Of a stretch of DNA of 64,000 bases, positions 63,948 through 64,000 are shown in pieces (the first letter of the stretch is position 1; each line of letters starts with the position of its first letter). This DNA comes from Halalkalibacter suaedae (lineage in GTDB: Bacteria > Bacillota > Bacilli > Bacillales > Bacillaceae_D): positions 1 to 64,000 of the forward strand of contig NZ_JAGKSQ010000005.1 of assembly GCF_017939705.1 (NCBI RefSeq), written 5' to 3'. The notes under the pieces were generated by a model. That model saw only the letters and a list, made by a program, of their open reading frames with translations. It had not been told where the DNA came from and made no database searches. The position numbers and the translations under genes are program-made.

Positions 63948-64000
63948 TATTGGTTCCCCCTTACTAATGTTCCGATTTCTTCACCAAGAACAGCTCTTTT
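63947..64000 (-). CDS. pyrH: UMP kinase PyrH, C-terminal end (partial)
   Basis: The minus strand at the right edge is open and encodes the final 17 residues [17 protein letters not shown] followed by TAA, which is the conserved C-terminus of bacterial UMP kinase. The position immediately upstream of frr is the universal pyrH-frr order. The rest of the gene lies beyond the window. Confidence 0.85.
   Translation of the reverse strand, partial: KRAVLGEEIGTLVRGNQ

Noticed and set aside
1-64000. CRISPR array, insertion sequence or tRNA gene
   Set aside because: No regularly spaced direct repeats, transposase ORFs with terminal inverted repeats, or cloverleaf sequences with CCA ends were noticed on reading both strands.

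Overview
The window reads as one long block of the chromosome of an endospore-forming member of the Bacillaceae (low-GC Gram-positive). Evidence: purine-rich GGAGG ribosome binding sites, occasional TTG/GTG starts, sigma-A promoters, sporulation genes (cotE, spoVS, dpaA/dpaB, spoIIIE, mlpA/ylxY), and a gene order that follows the Bacillus subtilis pyrH-frr...hfq segment almost gene for gene. Every gene except one lies on the minus strand, so the natural reading direction is from base 64000 to base 1. Departures from the B. subtilis order are an rsmJ-like gene in the mut operon, a DEAD-box helicase between cinA and recA, and a four-gene nuclease/ATPase module between recA and rny. These may point to the alkaliphilic Bacillus/Halalkalibacter side of the family, but that is inference only.

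Reading leftward from 64000: the 3' end of pyrH; frr; the envelope/isoprenoid run uppS-cdsA-dxr-rseP with proS and polC; the nusA operon rimP-nusA-ylxR-ylxQ-infB-ylxP-rbfA-truB-ribF, then rpsO with its own promoter; pnp; ylxY-mlpA and ymxH; the sporulation dipicolinate genes dpaA-dpaB with a near-perfect sigma-K promoter; asd-dapG-dapA; an RNase J gene with a terminator-like hairpin in its leader; tepA-ylzJ; spoIIIE-ymfC-ymfF-ymfH-ymfI-ymfJ; ymfK-rodZ; pgsA-cinA-DEAD-box helicase; recA with a LexA box; the split SbcC/Rad50 module; rny; ymdB; spoVS; miaB-ymcA; cotE; mutS-mutL-methyltransferase-miaA-hfq. After a shared bidirectional terminator comes the only plus-strand gene, a tyrosine-recombinase-like protein that lacks catalytic residues. 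Then follow a divergent EamA-family transporter and the tandem promoters, leader and first 80 bases of an rRNA operon that runs off the left edge.

The most unusual region is 15566-18895. An Mre11/SbcD-type phosphoesterase is followed, with coupled start/stop overlaps or close spacing, by three separate genes. Together these supply the parts of one Rad50/SbcC-type ATPase: an N-terminal half with the Walker A motif that ends exactly at a CxxC zinc-hook motif, an 82-residue coiled-coil protein, and a C-terminal half with the signature, Walker B and H-loop motifs. The set sits directly downstream of LexA-boxed recA with only a hairpin between, and replaces pbpX of B. subtilis. It is the best candidate here for a little-described system: a split, possibly SOS-linked DNA-end-processing complex.

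Several starts were moved from the longest possible ORF to an internal codon with a good ribosome binding site (mutS, spoVS, ymdB, recA, pgsA, rodZ, ymfJ, ymfC, asd, dapA, pnp, rpsO and others); the reason is given in each entry. No CRISPR array, insertion sequence, tRNA or intact prophage was seen.
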